Positions 7,201-8,925 of a DNA stretch of 8,925 nt are shown piece by piece. Made by a program: the position numbers and the translations under genes. Under the pieces are notes generated by a model. The model had not been told where the DNA came from. It worked only from the letters and a program-made list of their open reading frames with translations, and ran no database searches. How positions within the stretch are numbered: the stretch's first letter is position 1; each line of letters opens with the position of its first letter. Source of the stretch: Desulfarculales bacterium UBA696 (lineage in GTDB: Bacteria > Desulfobacterota > Syntrophobacteria > Syntrophobacterales > Syntrophobacteraceae); the NCBI GenBank assembly GCA_002298995.1, contig DBMO01000063.1, positions 12,835-21,759 of the forward strand. Reading direction: 5' to 3'.

Positions 7201-7520
7201 CCTTTTTCCTCCGTCCTCCGCCCAGCGTCATCGATCTTCCGGACGCTAATGGCAAAATCAGGACAGTGCAGTTCGCACCATCCGCATCCGGTGCATTTCA
7301 GGCAATCCACTTGAGGGCTCCCCTCCTCGTCAAGCCGTATACACTCCCTGGGGCAAAAAGCGGCACAGATGCCGCAGCACTTGCACCACCCGCGAAAAAT
7401 ATCTATTTTGAAGCGAGCCTTCCCCTCGGCCTCACCACCGGCGGATTCGCGCTCCATATTCTTTTTGGGGGTGGAAGGCCCCTTTCCGGAGGCTCGTCCC
7501 GAGGGCTGGGTACTTTCCAT
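7197..7520 (-). CDS. korD: 2-oxoacid oxidoreductase delta subunit, 2[4Fe-4S] ferredoxin
   Basis: A 107-residue iron-sulfur subunit that takes electrons from the TPP subunit and hands them to ferredoxin. The first cluster motif uses C46, C49, C52 and C56-Pro; the second uses C76, C79, C82 and C86-Pro. Three further cysteines (C48, C60, C73) lie beside these and are not part of the usual motif. Residues 1-34 are a hydrophilic Ser/Gly/Lys/Glu-rich extension before the ferredoxin fold. I chose the ATG at 7520 because GAGG sits 6 nt before it; the in-frame TTG at 7532 lies upstream of and overlaps that Shine-Dalgarno and is unlikely. It is the first gene of the unit, and its stop overlaps the korA start by 4 nt. 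Confidence 0.93.
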   Translation of the reverse strand: MESTQPSGRASGKGPSTPKKNMERESAGGEAEGKARFKIDIFRGWCKCCGICAAFCPRECIRLDEEGSPQVDCLKCTGCGWCELHCPDFAISVRKIDDAGRRTEEKG

Positions 7521-7919
7521 GGTATTCCTCAATCCGGTGTCATTTGTGAACTTTACTTATAACCCAAAATCACGCGTTTTAGTATAAGCAGCGGCAGGCA
7601 ATTCCGCTTTTAGATTTTCGCGTTGACAGCGGCCTTCCCGTAAAATTGACTAAACAGCCCGAGGTGGTTTACTTGGCATCAACCGGAAAATCGGAATCTT
7701 TTACATCGTCGGAACAGTCAATCAAGTGGAATCAAATCCTTGCTGACTTCGGCCGGCTACAATAAATTGGAAGGCCAGGCCGAATACGTCTCGGAGGGCC
7801 GTGTTCACACTACAAATAAAGTCGGCACGAGTGTGATGGTGGAAAAGTAGATCTTTGAGCCCGAAGCTGCAAACAAGTGGAGGAGCAGGAGTTGGAAGTC
7901 GGCCCTAGCCGCGGCCGCT
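7521..7919. other. Intergenic region upstream of the kor operon
   Basis: About 400 bp separate the korD start from the mgtC stop. The kor promoter is expected here. On the minus strand the best -10-like hexamers are TATACT (7581-7586) and TATAAG (7556-7561), 35-60 nt before the korD start, but neither has a convincing -35 box. No clear terminator follows mgtC: the GC-rich palindromic stretch around 7899-7918 (including GCGGCCGC) lacks a U-tract. No RNA gene or riboswitch is recognisable. The possible decayed frame at 7654-7850 is listed separately. Confidence 0.5.
7654..7850 (+). pseudogene. Possible decayed reading frame
   Basis: On the plus strand one frame (7654-7743, after which it meets TGA) reads GIFYIVGTVNQVESN near its end. 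A second frame, open across the same point, continues as SAGYNKLEGQAEYVSEGR and on to TSVMVEK before TAG at 7850. Joined by a single frameshift near 7735-7745 the two would give one continuous, strand-rich peptide of about 65 residues. There is no good start codon or RBS, and I recognise no family. The minus strand is also partly open here, so chance is a serious alternative. Confidence 0.18.
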
Positions 7920-8627
7920 TTACGGCACGTCGCCTTCCTCCCAGGCGATCATATTCAAATCGTCTATTTCTCTTTTCAATCGGTCGATAATTATCCCGAA
8001 TCGTACGCTCTTTTTGCATGAGATCCTGAACCTGTAGCGCACTTTACCTGCTTGAAGGTCGAGGTGATAGTTGAGGAAGGTTATATCGAGTTCCTTGTAC
8101 TCGGATAGGATTTTCTTTATCCGATTGAGTGGTTTTTCCGTGGTCGAGCACCCTATGGTGAGTATGGTCGGCACGTCGTGCGGAAAGAGGTGTTTCATGA
8201 ACCGCAGGTTATATAGAATAGCCACGCTAATGAGAGATGCATAGACCGCGGGCAGAAAGTAGTTGGCCCCGATCGCCAGTCCGATTCCCGTGTTGAGCCA
8301 CAGGCTTGCCGCCGTGGTAAGCCCCCTCACCGAGCCTTTGCCCTTCAAAATTGCACCGCCGCCCAGAAAACCCATACCCGCGACAGCGTACGATGCAATT
8401 CTTGCCGGGTCCACCCGAACACTCGATGTAGCATCAAGGCCGGAAAACAACTCCTCGATATGAAGTGAGAGCATCATCATCAGGCACGAACCCATGGTGA
8501 CCAATAAATTCGTACGCAAACCGGCGGCTTGGCCGTGCGTCTCCCGCTCGAAACCGACCGCGCCCCCCAGAAGGGCTGCCAGCAAGAGTTTCCCCAACCA
8601 CACAGAGGATTCGTACCAATCAAACAT
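7920..8627 (-). CDS. MgtC/SapB family inner-membrane protein
   Basis: A 235-residue membrane protein of the MgtC/SapB family. Family motifs are GFERE (25-29), HGQAAGLRTN (31-40), DPARIA (73-78), GFLGGGAI (86-93) and VRGLTTAASLW (100-110). About five hydrophobic helices lie between residues 9 and 142, followed by a soluble C-terminal region (about 152-235), probably the ACT-like domain of full-length MgtC proteins. Salmonella MgtC helps growth under low Mg2+ and inside macrophages and inhibits the F1Fo ATPase; environmental homologues are widespread and their role is mostly unknown, so a virulence role should not be assumed. The start is taken as ATG at 8627. The codon just before it is TTG (8630), which lies 6 nt from an AAGG and could be used instead, adding one residue. 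Downstream lies the kor unit on the same strand after 400 bp, so they are probably transcribed separately. Confidence 0.93.
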   Translation of the reverse strand: MFDWYESSVWLGKLLLAALLGGAVGFERETHGQAAGLRTNLLVTMGSCLMMMLSLHIEELFSGLDATSSVRVDPARIASYAVAGMGFLGGGAILKGKGSVRGLTTAASLWLNTGIGLAIGANYFLPAVYASLISVAILYNLRFMKHLFPHDVPTILTIGCSTTEKPLNRIKKILSEYKELDITFLNYHLDLQAGKVRYRFRISCKKSVRFGIIIDRLKREIDDLNMIAWEEGDVP

Positions 8628-8690
8628 CAAATCTGACCTTTTTAATAAATCGGACCATGGCCGACATCAAAATGAATCCCAGCTTGCTTT

Positions 8691-8710
8691 TGTGCAAAAA
8701 TTTTTTCACA
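8691..8710. promoter_or_regulatory. 20-bp near-palindrome, operator-like
   Basis: TGTGCAAAAA (8691-8700) is followed directly by TTTTTTCACA (8701-8710). Nine of ten positions are symmetrical; the only mismatch is the C at 8695. It lies 63-83 nt upstream of the mgtC start, next to a possible -10 box at 8721-8726. The TGTG and CACA ends recall CRP-type half-sites, but the 12-nt spacing is four too long for CRP. A repressor or nucleoid-protein site is inferred. Confidence 0.35.
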
Positions 8711-8720
8711 CCAACATGGC

Positions 8721-8726
8721 TTTATA
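8721..8726 (-). promoter_or_regulatory. Possible -10 box for mgtC
   Basis: Read on the minus strand the hexamer is TATAAA (5 of 6 to consensus). Transcription would start near 8714, placing the near-palindrome at 8691-8710 immediately downstream, a common operator position. No good -35 hexamer is found 16-18 nt upstream, so this would need an activator or is a chance match. Confidence 0.22.
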
Positions 8727-8925
8727 AAAGAAATCGGTAGAAAAGAGAAGATCCGAGAGTTTTATTCAGCAAGGCTGCGGGACAGATAATGTGTAAATGA
8801 TGGGCGGATTTTTCCGTTTGTCATGGAGGACCGTGAAGTAAGGAGTTTCCAACCCTCGGTCGAGAGGATGACGCGGTCAGGACGGGCTTGTTGCCCAAAT
8901 AGCTTTTTTTGAAACTGCTAAGTGG
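8727..8925. other. Right-edge region with no supported gene
   Basis: I see no reading frame with family resemblance, no RNA gene and no convincing promoter here. A GGGC-TTGTT-GCCC stem near 8884-8896 precedes a run of seven T at 8904-8910 on the plus strand, but the stem has only four pairs and the T-run is not adjacent. The stretch may be the intergenic flank of a gene beyond the window. Confidence 0.4.

Noticed and set aside
7191..7562. Plus-strand frame of 123 codons opposite korD
   Set aside because: It is the complement of the ferredoxin-like gene, whose cysteine motifs are unmistakable.
8635..8665. TTGATG-17 nt-TATTAA promoter directly before mgtC
   Set aside because: It would start transcription within about 7 nt of the ATG and leave the Shine-Dalgarno region outside the message.
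8691..8710. CRP/FNR-type binding site
   Set aside because: The TGTG and CACA ends are separated by 12 nt instead of the 8 expected for CRP, and no TTGAT/ATCAA pair is present.
8884..8910. Intrinsic terminator at the right edge
   Set aside because: The stem has only four base pairs and the T-run begins several bases after it.

Overview
The window reads as part of an anaerobe's chromosome, most likely a deltaproteobacterium (Desulfobacterota, Syntrophobacter-like). This is inferred from the combination of a four-gene ferredoxin-dependent 2-oxoacid oxidoreductase, a membrane Ser/Thr kinase carrying TPRs, and moderately GC-rich coding sequence with good Shine-Dalgarno sites. No rRNA, tRNA, CRISPR array, transposase or phage gene is visible, so the taxonomic guess rests on protein content alone.

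Layout. Positions 82-2349 (minus) encode a Hanks-type kinase with one transmembrane helix, a TPR region and an unassigned C-terminal domain. A divergent intergenic region of about 300 bp (2350-2651) carries candidate promoters for both directions and a hairpin that could hide the kinase ribosome binding site. Positions 2652-3803 (plus) encode a protein resembling the bacterial archaeo-eukaryotic release factor (baeRF) superfamily. It converges on surE, with only six bases between the two stop codons. Positions 3810-7520 (minus) form a compact transcription unit read as korD-korA-korB-korC-surE, with overlaps of 4, 14 and 23 nt and one gap of 23 nt. A gap of about 400 bp (7521-7919) holds the likely promoter region of this operon and possibly a decayed reading frame. 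Positions 7920-8627 (minus) encode an MgtC/SapB-family membrane protein, preceded by a 20-bp near-palindrome next to a possible -10 box. From 8727 to the right edge no gene is supported.

Function. The kor genes supply the four subunits of a CoA-acylating, ferredoxin-reducing 2-oxoacid oxidoreductase, a core enzyme of anaerobic carbon metabolism; 2-oxoglutarate is the best substrate guess. SurE (nucleotide phosphatase) appears translationally coupled to it. The kinase, the baeRF-like protein and MgtC look like signalling, translation and stress accessory genes, with no direct evidence of a shared pathway.

Most of the window is ordinary housekeeping sequence. The least characterised parts are the baeRF-like protein, the extracytoplasmic end of the kinase, the two regulatory structures (kinase leader hairpin, palindrome upstream of mgtC), and the 7650-7850 segment. 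I do not see convincing evidence of a new multi-gene system.
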